A stretch of DNA of 64,000 nt from Oxalobacteraceae bacterium AB_14 (GCA_000381565.1 KB906724.1:1369802-1433801), one strand, 5' to 3'. Shown: positions 7,574 through 15,448, numbered from the stretch's first letter. The notes: generated from the letters alone by a model not told the origin. Numbers and translations are program-made.

Positions 7574-8490
7574 ATGATTAAGGATATTCCTACTAGTGAA
7601 GAGTTTGAATCCGCTGCGAAAGCGCAATTTGATTTTGCTTGGGATATCGTTATTTCATATGTGCTGGCGCTCGAAGAGGCACGCGGCTATGTCGAAGTGG
7701 ACGAGGAGGATGTGAAAGCTTTTTGGGAGACAGCTCGTCAGAGAATTCTCACGTCACTGATAATTGCTCAGCAAGGGGTCGAACTTGCAGTAAAAGGTAA
7801 GATCGTTGCAGTTAGCCCTTTTTTACTTATTTCGGGAAACCATTCAGATTGGCCAAAGGACGGGGGGCGGGGGTAAGTTTTTCTGAGTTTAGAGCAATTG
7901 ATGCGCAAGATTTGATTAGGGTTCACGATACAGTTTATGAAAAGAAGTTAGATGTTGGTTTTGCTGGCTTATTTGAGAAGCTTAGGAAAATGCGAAACAA
8001 AGCGATGCATACGGTTGACAAGGGGCTTAACGTATCAGCTCACGAGGTGATATCCATCCTTCTTGAGTTACATGAATATTTGTTTGAAAATGAAAATTGG
8101 ATAGCGACGCGCAAAGACTTTCTTAACAATTCACCAGCCAGTCATTTGTTTTTTGATACAGAGCACGTGGACGGTTTAGTATCCAAAGAGTTTCTAGCTG
8201 TTTTTAAATTTTTGAAACCTGCTGAAGCAACGCGCTTCTTTAAGGTTAATAAAAAGCAGCGCCTGTATCTTTGTCCCCAGTGCAAATACGAAGTCGATAA
8301 GTTCGATTCAGGCTCCCCTCAATATGCTGTTTTACAACCCAACGAGCCTGATTCTGAGGATTTATTTTGCTTTGTATGCAATTCACTGCATTCAGTCGAG
8401 CGAAAGGAATGCTCACAGGAAGAGTGTCCAGGCAATGTAATAAGTCTTGAATATGATATTTGCTGTACTTGCGGCACAAGTCCTAACTAG
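7574..8490 (+). pseudogene. HEPN-like protein with C-terminal zinc ribbons, interrupted by a frameshift
   Basis: Two overlapping frames make one protein of about 305 aa. Frame 1 (7565 or 7574 to 7876) carries the N-terminal helices; frame 2 (effectively from about 7856 to 8490) carries RKMRNKAMH, an R-N-x3-H motif of the HEPN Rx4-6H type, then a zinc-ribbon-like tail (CPQCKYE, CFVCNS, CSQEECPG, CCTCG). The break sits in GGACGGGGGGCGGGGGTAAG (7858-7877), with runs of six and five G. One extra G would restore a continuous frame. It may therefore be a pseudogene, a phase-variable gene, a programmed -1 shift or a sequencing error. HEPN domains are often RNases in toxin-antitoxin and abortive-infection systems; no antitoxin partner is evident. 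Confidence 0.6.
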
Positions 8491-8510
8491 AAATACGAGC
8501 ATGATATAGA

Positions 8511-8544
8511 GCCGCCCAATGGCCGCTTAGGGGCGGAAGCGGTC
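8511..8544 (+). repeat. Intergenic cassette repeat, copy 11 (split by IS4-family copy 2)
   Basis: CCGCTTAGGGGCGGAAGCGG core, able to form a CCGCTT/AAGCGG stem. The IS is inserted after this copy's GGAAGCGGTC, and native sequence resumes at 9969. Confidence 0.58.
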
Positions 8545-9958
8545 CAATCCACCCAAGTTAAGACTTTTCAGCAATTTTTCTGACTCATCGACTTGTGCGG
8601 CTTCCGGCCTGGGTTGCGTGGTTTTGAAACATTTTCGCGATGGCGATAGGTTCGTCCGGCAATCAGATCGAGCATTCCCCGCAGCAGTTTGCCGATCTTT
8701 CTGCCGATCCCCGCGCCAAGCAGCAGAATGGGCAACAACGGCTTGAGTGCGGTGTGGGCATAGGCGTGGTTGACGCGTCTGTTGTCGGGCAGATCGGCGT
8801 CCGCATGCGCGGTTAGAGCGACGAGAGCCTGCAGATTGTCGCAGACGATTTTGGCGGCCACGTCCTGGGCCACGGCTTGCTGGGTCAATCCAGTGACGTG
8901 CTCGAGATTGAGCCGGTGCTTGAGTCGTTTGAACGCCTCCTCGATGCCCCAGCGCTTGTGGTAAAGCTCGGCGAAGCAGTCGGCCGGGAAGAGCTGTTCA
9001 TCGAATAGGTTGGTCATCAGAACACGCTGCTCGCCGCTGGGCGAGACATTGCGAACCAAACGCACGCGCTGTGGTTTGCGCGGGCATTCGTAGTCAAGTG
9101 CGTCACGCTTGTTCGGCGCGGGCAACATGACGATCTGTTCAAGCGCGTTCGAGCGCATGAACGTGCGCACGCAAGCAAAGCTGCTGGTATTGTCGACGCG
9201 CATGCAGAACTTGATAGCGCGATCGTTGAGCACGGCGACCAACCAGCGGCAGGGATAGCCTCGGTCGAGCAACAGCAAGTCGTCCGGTGAAAGCCGGTCC
9301 AGGTGTTCGAACAGGAATTGGCGTTCGCCGCATTCGTGGACGTCGTGCAGGGAGGCCGCGAGCATCAGGTTCGGCCCCGGCAAGAACAGGCCGAACAGGA
9401 TTTGATCGGCCAGCGCGGCGCGCTTAACATGGCTGGCCCGCAGACCGAAACGCATCGTCGAAGCGTCGGCGGCGACCAGCCGTAGTCCGCGCCAGCGCGG
9501 CACAAACCTGTCCGTTTCGGCGCGCGCGATGAGCCAGTCGTTGAGGCTGGGAATGGCGGTCGGGGACAGCTTGGCACGCGCTTGGGCGAACGCCTGCTCC
9601 GACACTTCCCGGACCAGCTGGGCTTGTTGGCGAAGATGGGCAAAGAAGGTGTCCAGTTCGGCCTGGATGCTCATCCGCATGCCCGTCAGCATAATGGCGA
9701 CCAGCGTCGGCAAGGGCAGCTTGCGACAGCGCGAAAACGCAGTCGGATGGTCCGCGTGGCGCGCATCGAGGAGGAATTCTGTTGAGCATAGTCGGGCGGC
9801 GAAATCTTGAAACAGAATGGTCAGAACAGACATGGCAGGCAGTGGGAATAAAAATTCACACTGGTGGCCGCACTTTTAATACGGTGTCAAGTATATATTT
9901 GCAAATATTGAAAATAAATTATTTAACCGCGCACATTTTCCTTAACTTGGGTGGATTG
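8545..9958 (-). mobile_element. IS4-family insertion sequence, copy 2 (1,414 bp, inverted)
   Basis: Same 18-bp terminal inverted repeats (CAATCCACCCAAGTTAAG at 8545 and its complement ending 9958). Its own perfect 10-bp target duplication GGAAGCGGTC occupies 8535-8544 and 9959-9968. It is oriented opposite to copy 1, and about 6.4 kb of cassette genes lie between the two. Because each copy has its own duplication, they inserted independently, not as ends of one composite transposon. Recombination between them would invert the segment between. Confidence 0.93.
8568..9833 (-). CDS. IS4-family DDE transposase, copy 2
   Basis: 421-aa transposase, identical to copy 1 except Ser for Gly in AIPxLND and Asn for Asp in PGPxLML. 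The Y-(2)-R-(3)-E-(6)-K signature and both upstream aspartates are intact. No frameshift or truncation is seen, so this copy is also potentially functional. Confidence 0.93.
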   Translation of the reverse strand: MSVLTILFQDFAARLCSTEFLLDARHADHPTAFSRCRKLPLPTLVAIMLTGMRMSIQAELDTFFAHLRQQAQLVREVSEQAFAQARAKLSPTAIPSLNDWLIARAETDRFVPRWRGLRLVAADASTMRFGLRASHVKRAALADQILFGLFLPGPNLMLAASLHDVHECGERQFLFEHLDRLSPDDLLLLDRGYPCRWLVAVLNDRAIKFCMRVDNTSSFACVRTFMRSNALEQIVMLPAPNKRDALDYECPRKPQRVRLVRNVSPSGEQRVLMTNLFDEQLFPADCFAELYHKRWGIEEAFKRLKHRLNLEHVTGLTQQAVAQDVAAKIVCDNLQALVALTAHADADLPDNRRVNHAYAHTALKPLLPILLLGAGIGRKIGKLLRGMLDLIAGRTYRHRENVSKPRNPGRKPHKSMSQKNC

Positions 9959-10207
9959 GGAAGCGGTCCACCACCCAATGGCGCCAGCGGGTTCCGGCGA
10001 GGCGGGCTGGCCGGGCTAACCTGGCCGCCCAGTCTTATGTGTATCCCACCTAGTCGCGATTTTCTGTGGCGGCAGTCGCACAATTTGGTGTCGCTCCGGT
10101 GGGACGATCGCTCGGCAGTCGTCTCAGTAAATCGAATTGACAACGGCGCAAGCGGCTGGCCAAGTATGGGGTTGAAGCGGCACTGATGCGTCTTTTAGGA
10201 AGTGGAT

Positions 10208-10918
10208 TTATTGCTGGGTATTAGTTACTCGGACGCGCGGCTTTTGAGCGGCATATGCGGCCTTTGCCGTGGCGAGATCTGTCTTAGCCGTTGCATATTG
10301 CGCTTCGGTCATGAGCTGCGCACCAGCTGGCAAGAACCAGGCGCGGACGCAAGCTTTTTCGCGCAGAGCGATCTGGATGTGCGAGCTACGTTTAAAAGCC
10401 GAAGATGGGGCAACCTCTTCACCTTGCGGGAATGCTGACCGAACAGCTTGAAACGCGTCTAAGCCAGTATCCCGACGAATTCGATGCATGAAGTTAAATA
10501 CGTCGCTATCTAACTGTCGGACGATGATGTCTGCGTCATCATCATCGGCTTTCGAATTTTTCGGCTCCGGCTGCCCATCCTTAGTAAGATACTCGACCAT
10601 TGCTTTATAAGCTAAGCTGTATTCTTCAATACCTTCTTGCGTGGTCATATCCAGGATGAAGTCAAATTGCAGCACTGCGCCGATTACAGCTGGAGTAGCA
10701 ATTGGTTGCCTTGTGAAACGCTTCTGCGGATTTGCTTGCGCAGCGCTCGCGAACATCAGCGCACGCTGGTAATCATTCTCGAAGAAATATGCACCACCGC
10801 CTAGCCAATCATACTTGTTGGCGCTCGGGTTGAGCCCGGTGATGCGGCCGCTGACGAGATCGTCACGCAAGGTAATATCACAGCCGTGATAAGCGAATAG
10901 CAGCTGCCCGGTCTTCAC
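10208..10918 (-). CDS. Putative ADP-ribosyltransferase-fold toxin
   Basis: 236 aa. The N-terminal AYHGCD (about residues 9-14), then ANKYDWLGGGAYFFEN (about 33-48) and a nearby RALMFA are characteristic of a widespread family beginning YHG-D and containing DWLG-G-YF(W/F)E, which I read as an ART/PARP-like fold (His of YHG and the Tyr of GAYF as NAD-binding residues). The catalytic acidic residue cannot be assigned with certainty. A Lys/Asp-rich stretch (about 115-127) interrupts the middle. The start ATG overlaps the stop of the upstream gene by 4 bp (10915-10918), the usual coupling of a toxin-antitoxin pair. Toxicity is inferred, not shown. Confidence 0.55.
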   Translation of the reverse strand: MKTGQLLFAYHGCDITLRDDLVSGRITGLNPSANKYDWLGGGAYFFENDYQRALMFASAAQANPQKRFTRQPIATPAVIGAVLQFDFILDMTTQEGIEEYSLAYKAMVEYLTKDGQPEPKNSKADDDDADIIVRQLDSDVFNFMHRIRRDTGLDAFQAVRSAFPQGEEVAPSSAFKRSSHIQIALREKACVRAWFLPAGAQLMTEAQYATAKTDLATAKAAYAAQKPRVRVTNTQQ

Positions 10919-11265
10919 TTGAGGTGCGAGGCAAGCTTGCCGTGGCGATTCAAAACCCCGACGCTCTGCAGGGCCTTTTTGGTTACCGCCTCACTCACGC
11001 TATAAGGATTGGCAGGAGAAGCAGCTGGCGCTGCGGCGACTTTTACACCGTAATCTTTAGCCAAGCGGCGGACCAGAGCTCCGTAAGTCGTTTTGCGTGC
11101 AGGTTTGGCATCCGCAGCAGCTACCACTTTCCCGGAAGCAGATCGACCTACGGGAGCCGGCGCAGCCGTCTTTGCAGTTGCCGGTTTTGCAGTTGCCTTA
11201 TTCGAAGCTACCTTCTTTGCGGCGGGCTTCTTCGCAACAACAGCTGTGATAGTGGTTTTAGCCAT
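10915..11265 (-). CDS. Putative antitoxin with Lys/Ala-rich N-terminal tail
   Basis: 116 aa. Residues 1-60 are an unstructured Ala/Lys/Pro tail with histone H1-like AKKPAAKKVA and KATAKPATAK repeats. The C-terminal part (about 62-116) ends in KKALQSVGVLNRHGKLASHL, a pattern like the 'G-[IL]-L-x-x-x-G-x-L' ending of short proteins that precede this type of toxin. The gene lies first in the operon and overlaps the toxin start by 4 bp, as expected for an antitoxin. The basic tail could bind DNA for autoregulation, which is an inference. It could also be a nucleoid-associated protein unrelated to toxin control. Confidence 0.5.
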   Translation of the reverse strand: MAKTTITAVVAKKPAAKKVASNKATAKPATAKTAAPAPVGRSASGKVVAAADAKPARKTTYGALVRRLAKDYGVKVAAAPAASPANPYSVSEAVTKKALQSVGVLNRHGKLASHLK

Positions 11266-11591
11266 ATCTCATTGTCTCACAATTTGGGGGATAGTTTGAG
11301 GTTCTCTAGATTTCGGTATCGCAGATCCTCGTAGGCGACACGGCACTGCTGCCGGTCGTGGTAGGCTGCCATGACCACTAGCGGCCAGCTGGGAAGTTGC
11401 TATTCTGTCTGGGTGGAATCGTGCAAATTCGATTGGAAGCCCATTCGTCGCTTTTGACTGGCGCGTGCCCCTGGAGTTTGTAGACATCGCCTGCGTATCT
11501 GTATTCCATGTTGCCTCCTCCATGAATTGGATCACTGGATCGATAGTGGTCCAGCTCACGAGGCGGCTAGTTGGGAATGCTCAACGGCTCT
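11266..11591. other. Intergenic stretch between antitoxin and integrase genes
   Basis: 326 bp holding only a possible 43-codon ORF on the minus strand (11378-11509) and a second overlapping 31-codon frame (from about 11369). No repeat, RNA gene or clear promoter is recognised. Confidence 0.4.
11378..11509 (-). CDS. Possible small ORF, 43 aa
   Basis: ATG at 11509 is preceded by a very strong ribosome-binding site, GGAGGAGG-like (11514-11521 on the plus strand as CCTCCTCC), with 5-6 nt spacing. The frame ends at TAG 11378. The peptide is polar with no membrane segment and no recognised family. The strong ribosome-binding site is the only support. It lies just before the antitoxin-toxin pair and could be a leader peptide or a gene remnant. 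Confidence 0.3.
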   Translation of the reverse strand: MEYRYAGDVYKLQGHAPVKSDEWASNRICTIPPRQNSNFPAGR

Positions 11592-13010
11592 TTATTTATC
11601 GAGCAAAGCGGCGACATTTTCAGCATTAATGATCGCTTCTAACTGCCGTCCTAGCTTGTTCCATGCGTCCCGTTTTTCGCGAGCATAGTCGTAATGCAGG
11701 TAATGGCGGCGAACCTTGCTTCCCGCCAGTACGTGGTTTTGGCAACGGTCGATTACGTCCAGTGTGACGCCGAGACTTTGCATCAGTGTGGCACCTGTCC
11801 TGCGCAAGTCATGCGCGGTCCACGCGCCGTGTTTCCCACTTTGCAGCACAAGACGATCATCCTGGCGGCGATGCGGCATCTTGGCGCGAGGTCCGCCGTC
11901 GCGGCAGTGCTTGAACATGGTTTGTCGGTCGCTGATTTGTTTGGTGATCGCTCGCGGGGAAATGTGGAGCGTTCCCATGTAGTTCGGGAAGCACCAGTCG
12001 GTATCTCCGCTGCAATCGTACAAGCGGCGAAAATACCGTAGCGCGAAATCGGATAGCGAGATCGTCAAACTGCTGATGCGGTCCTTCACGTTCTCCTTTG
12101 GTATAAACCATTCCGCGCGCTCGAAGCTGACGTGTTCCCAGCGCGCCATGGTTAATTCGCCGACCCGGCACAAGGTCGATAGCATGATCCAGATCGCGCA
12201 TTCGGTTGTGATTTCGATGGGCTGCACGGCGATGCGCCGGTTTGCCGCTTGCGCATACTCCTTCCGCGCGCGGTCGAGGACGATGTGCAATTCGTGAATC
12301 TCGGCAGGGGAGAGCACCCGCTCGCGCACGCCGCGCGGATCGAAGTCCGGGCTGACGATGCGGCCGATCTCGATCAGATCCATCGGGTTGCCCTCGACGA
12401 GAAGACGGCGCCACGGCTGACGCTTCTGTGCCCAGTTCAGCATCTGCTTCAGGTTGTTCCTCAGTGAGACGGCGCTGCGGTTGGCGCCACGTGCCACCAT
12501 GGTACGCAGCACGTGACGCAGATCATGCTCCGTCAGCGCGCGGACGGCGACGCCGCCAATCTTGGGCAAGACGTCGGCATTGAACTGTCGTTTCAATTCT
12601 GCGTTATCGTTCCGGCGCCGCACGCCGTCCAGCAGCCAGACGTCGAACATATCGCGCACCGTCAGGCCTGTCTCGCGTTGCGCCTCGGCCTGGGCCAGTT
12701 TCGCTTCCAGCGCCTCCTGAACCTCGATCTTCTGCACTTTTTTTACCGTAGCAGGATCGGCGCCAGTGGCCGCGCGGTCGCGCGCGGCATCGCGGGCTTC
12801 CCTGATCTGCGCCAGGCTGTCGTGCGGCCAGGAGCCGCATGAAATGTCGTGCAGCTTGTCGCCATGCCGGTAGCGGTAGTAAAACGGAATCGTGAGTTTG
12901 TTGTCGGCCTTTACGCGTACGCGCCCGAACAGTCCGCCATCATCCCGGACGACGAGTCCGACTTGTTTCGTCGTAATCGCCAACAATTCCTTCTGTGTGA
13001 TCCTAGGCAT
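11592..13010 (-). CDS. Tyrosine-type site-specific integrase
   Basis: 472 aa, normal length for a P4-like integrase. An N-terminal DUF4102-type arm-binding segment (KLTIPFYYRYRHGDKLHDISCGSWP, about 37-62) is followed by a core-binding domain and a catalytic domain: Arg in LSTLCRVGELTMARWEHV (about 280), HDLRRTG (H-x-x-R, about 405), the His in QNHV and the nucleophile Tyr in RRHYLHYDY (about 437). It lies 220 bp from the tRNA-Pro fragment at 13232, its likely attachment site, and reads away from it into the island. ATG 13010 is the first good start. Confidence 0.93.
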   Translation of the reverse strand: MPRITQKELLAITTKQVGLVVRDDGGLFGRVRVKADNKLTIPFYYRYRHGDKLHDISCGSWPHDSLAQIREARDAARDRAATGADPATVKKVQKIEVQEALEAKLAQAEAQRETGLTVRDMFDVWLLDGVRRRNDNAELKRQFNADVLPKIGGVAVRALTEHDLRHVLRTMVARGANRSAVSLRNNLKQMLNWAQKRQPWRRLLVEGNPMDLIEIGRIVSPDFDPRGVRERVLSPAEIHELHIVLDRARKEYAQAANRRIAVQPIEITTECAIWIMLSTLCRVGELTMARWEHVSFERAEWFIPKENVKDRISSLTISLSDFALRYFRRLYDCSGDTDWCFPNYMGTLHISPRAITKQISDRQTMFKHCRDGGPRAKMPHRRQDDRLVLQSGKHGAWTAHDLRRTGATLMQSLGVTLDVIDRCQNHVLAGSKVRRHYLHYDYAREKRDAWNKLGRQLEAIINAENVAALLDK

Positions 13011-13081
13011 CTTGTATTCCAGAACGTCAGCCCTGCAATTGGCCGGAGGTTTTTACAAGGGGTCGCAAGAGGAGCAAAAAA

Positions 13082-13105
13082 TACCCCAACAAATACCCCA
13101 ACAAG
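13082..13105 (+). repeat. Direct repeat, copy A (possible integrase arm site)
   Basis: TACCCCAACAAATACCCCAA followed by CAAG. It lies just upstream of the integrase start and has a near-identical partner at 13335-13356 on the other side of the tRNA fragment. Within it the unit CCCAACAA occurs twice in tandem. Confidence 0.5.
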
Positions 13106-13231
13106 ACGCTCGGCTAGGACTGGATGAGTACGGATGGGTATAGACGCATGGTAGCGCCAAGCCATTGATTCTTAATGATGTTGCTCAATGGATGGACGTT
13201 CCTGGATGCTAAAGGAAGAGTTAACTCGGCC

Positions 13232-13276
13232 ATGGGGTGCAAGGGGTCGGAAGTTCGAATCTTCTCGCCCCGACCA
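13232..13276 (+). other. Island attachment site: 3' end of tRNA-Pro (attR)
   Basis: The 45 nt reproduce the 3' part of a tRNA-Pro(GGG): anticodon loop ATGGGGT, 3' anticodon stem GCAAG, variable loop, T arm with GTTCGAATC, acceptor strand and encoded CCA. The bases before 13232 do not form the 5' anticodon stem or D arm, so the tRNA is truncated here. For integration into a tRNA 3' end this makes 13232-13276 the distal copy, with the intact tRNA-Pro expected off the left edge. The true crossover core may be shorter than 45 nt. Confidence 0.82.
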
Positions 13277-13290
13277 ATAGAATCAACAGC

Positions 13291-13325
13291 TTAGGCCAGT
13301 CTTCGGACTGGCCTTTGTTGTTTTT
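13291..13325 (+). terminator. Rho-independent terminator after the tRNA fragment
   Basis: Stem AGGCCAGTC / GACTGGCCT around a TTCG tetraloop, followed by TTGTTGTTTTT. It is presumably the native terminator of the tRNA-Pro gene. Confidence 0.8.
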
Positions 13326-13334
13326 GCAAGTCTG

Positions 13335-13356
13335 TACCCAACAAATATCCAACAAG
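13335..13356 (+). repeat. Direct repeat, copy B
   Basis: TACCCAACAAATATCCAACA followed by AG, nearly the same as 13082-13105 but on the chromosomal side of the attachment site. It may be a relic of an earlier integration. Confidence 0.45.
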
Positions 13357-13369
13357 CTTCTTTTGGCGG

Positions 13370-15448
13370 TCAACAAGCAGCGAACAGGGTGAGGAATTGC
13401 GCCATCGGGACCGGGCGCGAATACAGATAGCCCTGGACGAGATCGCAACCGGCAGCGTCGAGCATCGCGCGCTGGGTGCTGGTCTCGACCCCTTCGGCGA
13501 TGACATCCAGGCCCAGCTTGTGCGCCATCGCGATGATGGCTTCGCACAGCACCAGGTCGTCGGCCGACGTGTCCAGGTTGCGCACAAAGGCGCGGTCGAT
13601 CTTGAGGTAGTCGATATCGAACTTCCTGAGGTAGGCCAGCGACGAGTAGCCGGTACCGAAATCGTCGAGCGCCAACAGCACGCCGGCATCCGCCAGCGCC
13701 AGCAGCTTGGCTTTGACCTCGGCGCTCATGTCGAGCAACAGGCCCTCGGTGATTTCGACCACCAAGCCGCTGGCCGGCATCCCGTGCTGGGCCAGATAGG
13801 CCAGCCAGCGTGTGCTCAGTGCCGCATCGTTCTGAAACTGGATGGGTGAAACGTTAATGCTGATTTGGAAGTCAGGGTGGCAGCGTGCCCGCAGCTGTGG
13901 CAAAAAATCGACTGCCTGTCGAAATACCCAGTCGCCGATCTCGATGATCAGGCCGCTGATCTCGGCCAGGCCGATAAACTCGTCCGGACTGACCAAGCCA
14001 CGCTGCGGATGGCGCCAGCGCAGCAGGGCCTCGGCCTTGCACATGTGGCCGGTGCGCAGGTCGACGATCGGTTGCAGGTAGATTTCGAGTTGCTGCCCTG
14101 CGACGGCCTGCCGTAGTTCATTGGTCAGTTTCATTCTGGACTGCGCCGCTTGCTGCAATGCCTGGGTAAAGTAGCAATAACGGTTGCGACCATTATTCTT
14201 GGCGGCGTACATCGCCTGATCAGCCTGGCGCAGCAACAGGTCGATCTCCTGCGTATCGGTGGGGAAACGGGCGATGCCGATGCTGGCCGAAATGAATAAT
14301 GTTTCTTCTTGAACCAGGTAGGGCGTCGCCAAGGCCGCCAGAAGCTTTCCCGCGACAGTATCGATGCCGGCACGGTCAACGGCTTGCGCGATCACGATGG
14401 CAAATTCATCGCCGCCGAGGCGCGCTAGCGTCGTTTGCGGCGGCAGGCAGCCCGCGATGCGGCGTGCAACGTCGATGAGCAGCAGGTCGCCAATTTCATG
14501 CCCGAGCGTGTCGTTGATCTCCTTGAAATGGTCCAGGTCGACCAACAGCAGCGCCAGTTCGCCGTTGCTCCGCACTGCCTGCTGCAGGTGCTGGTCGAGG
14601 CAAGCGTGAAACCGATGACGGTTGGGCAGCTGGGTTAGGCTGTCGATATTGGCCTGTTCCCAGATGACGCGCTCTGTATTCTGGCGTTCGGTGATGTCGG
14701 AAAACAAGGCGACCCGCCGATCAATCTTGCCCGCTGCGTCAAACACGGTATTGATGATCAGGCGGATGGCGATCAGACGACCGTCCTTGGCGCGGTCGGT
14801 CAATTCCCCCTGCCAGCGCCCATGCTGCTCCAGGGCTTGCCACATGGCCTGATAAAACTGCTTTGGTTGCAGGCCTGAATTGAACAGGCGGGGATTTTTC
14901 CCCAGCACTTCGCTGGCGCCATAGCCGGTCATGTGGGTAAAGGCGTCATTGATGGCCAGGATGCGATTGTTTGCATCAGTCACCATCATCGCTTCCGAGC
15001 TATGCAAATAAACCAGGGCGGCGACGCGCAAGGCTTCTTCAGCGCGCTTGCGCTCGGTGACCTCGACCAGCGAAAAGACCAGGAATTCGATCTCGCCGCC
15101 CGCATTCAGCACCGGGACCAGGGTCCAGTCCCAGTAGGTGATGCCGCGCTCGGGCTGATCGACAAATTCAAAGGCACGGGTAAACGTCACGAAGGCGCGC
15201 TTGGTGCGCACAACATCGTCGAAAATCGCCTTGACGTCCGATGGATAGAGGTCAAAATGGTTGTGACCGACGAAGTCGTTGATGTCGCGGCGACAGGCTC
15301 GTGCATAGGCGTCGTTGACGCGGATAAAATTATAGTCGCGATCGAGAATGACGAGGCAGCTGACACTGTGGTTGAAATAAGTTTCGGCCAGCGCCAGTTG
15401 CTGGCGGGTCGGGAGATCGGCTTGATCGACATGGTCATGTTGCTTCAT
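13370..15448 (-). CDS. PAS-PAS-GGDEF-EAL cyclic-di-GMP signalling protein
   Basis: 692 aa, cytoplasmic, no membrane segment. Two PAS domains (about 20-130 and 140-255), a GGDEF domain with intact LGGDEFAIV (about 345), then an EAL domain with KAEALLRW (about 460), the metal-binding DDFGTGYSSLAYL (about 595), DVIAEGVET and QGYLYSR. Both the diguanylate cyclase and the phosphodiesterase active sites look intact, so net activity cannot be predicted; PAS input presumably sets it. It stands alone at the border of the core chromosome, next to the island attachment site, and is probably a core gene. Confidence 0.93.
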   Translation of the reverse strand: MKQHDHVDQADLPTRQQLALAETYFNHSVSCLVILDRDYNFIRVNDAYARACRRDINDFVGHNHFDLYPSDVKAIFDDVVRTKRAFVTFTRAFEFVDQPERGITYWDWTLVPVLNAGGEIEFLVFSLVEVTERKRAEEALRVAALVYLHSSEAMMVTDANNRILAINDAFTHMTGYGASEVLGKNPRLFNSGLQPKQFYQAMWQALEQHGRWQGELTDRAKDGRLIAIRLIINTVFDAAGKIDRRVALFSDITERQNTERVIWEQANIDSLTQLPNRHRFHACLDQHLQQAVRSNGELALLLVDLDHFKEINDTLGHEIGDLLLIDVARRIAGCLPPQTTLARLGGDEFAIVIAQAVDRAGIDTVAGKLLAALATPYLVQEETLFISASIGIARFPTDTQEIDLLLRQADQAMYAAKNNGRNRYCYFTQALQQAAQSRMKLTNELRQAVAGQQLEIYLQPIVDLRTGHMCKAEALLRWRHPQRGLVSPDEFIGLAEISGLIIEIGDWVFRQAVDFLPQLRARCHPDFQISINVSPIQFQNDAALSTRWLAYLAQHGMPASGLVVEITEGLLLDMSAEVKAKLLALADAGVLLALDDFGTGYSSLAYLRKFDIDYLKIDRAFVRNLDTSADDLVLCEAIIAMAHKLGLDVIAEGVETSTQRAMLDAAGCDLVQGYLYSRPVPMAQFLTLFAAC

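Noticed and set aside
33-8544. Integron attC array
   Set aside because: The gene-plus-repeat layout is similar, but no GTTRRRY/RYYYAAC core pairs and no integron integrase are visible.
33-8544. CRISPR array
   Set aside because: The repeats are degenerate and separated by whole genes, with no regular spacers or cas genes.
724-9968. Composite transposon bounded by the two IS4-family copies
   Set aside because: Each copy has its own different 10-bp target duplication, so they inserted separately.
9919-10143. 74-codon minus-strand frame right of IS4 copy 2
   Set aside because: It starts inside native flank and ends within the IS end; no family and no ribosome-binding site.
11269-11559. 96-codon minus-strand frame between antitoxin and integrase
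   Set aside because: Composition is not protein-like and it lacks a good ribosome-binding site; a shorter frame at 11378-11509 has better support.
13232-13276. Complete tRNA-Pro gene
   Set aside because: The 5' half (acceptor strand, D arm and 5' anticodon stem) is absent upstream of 13232.
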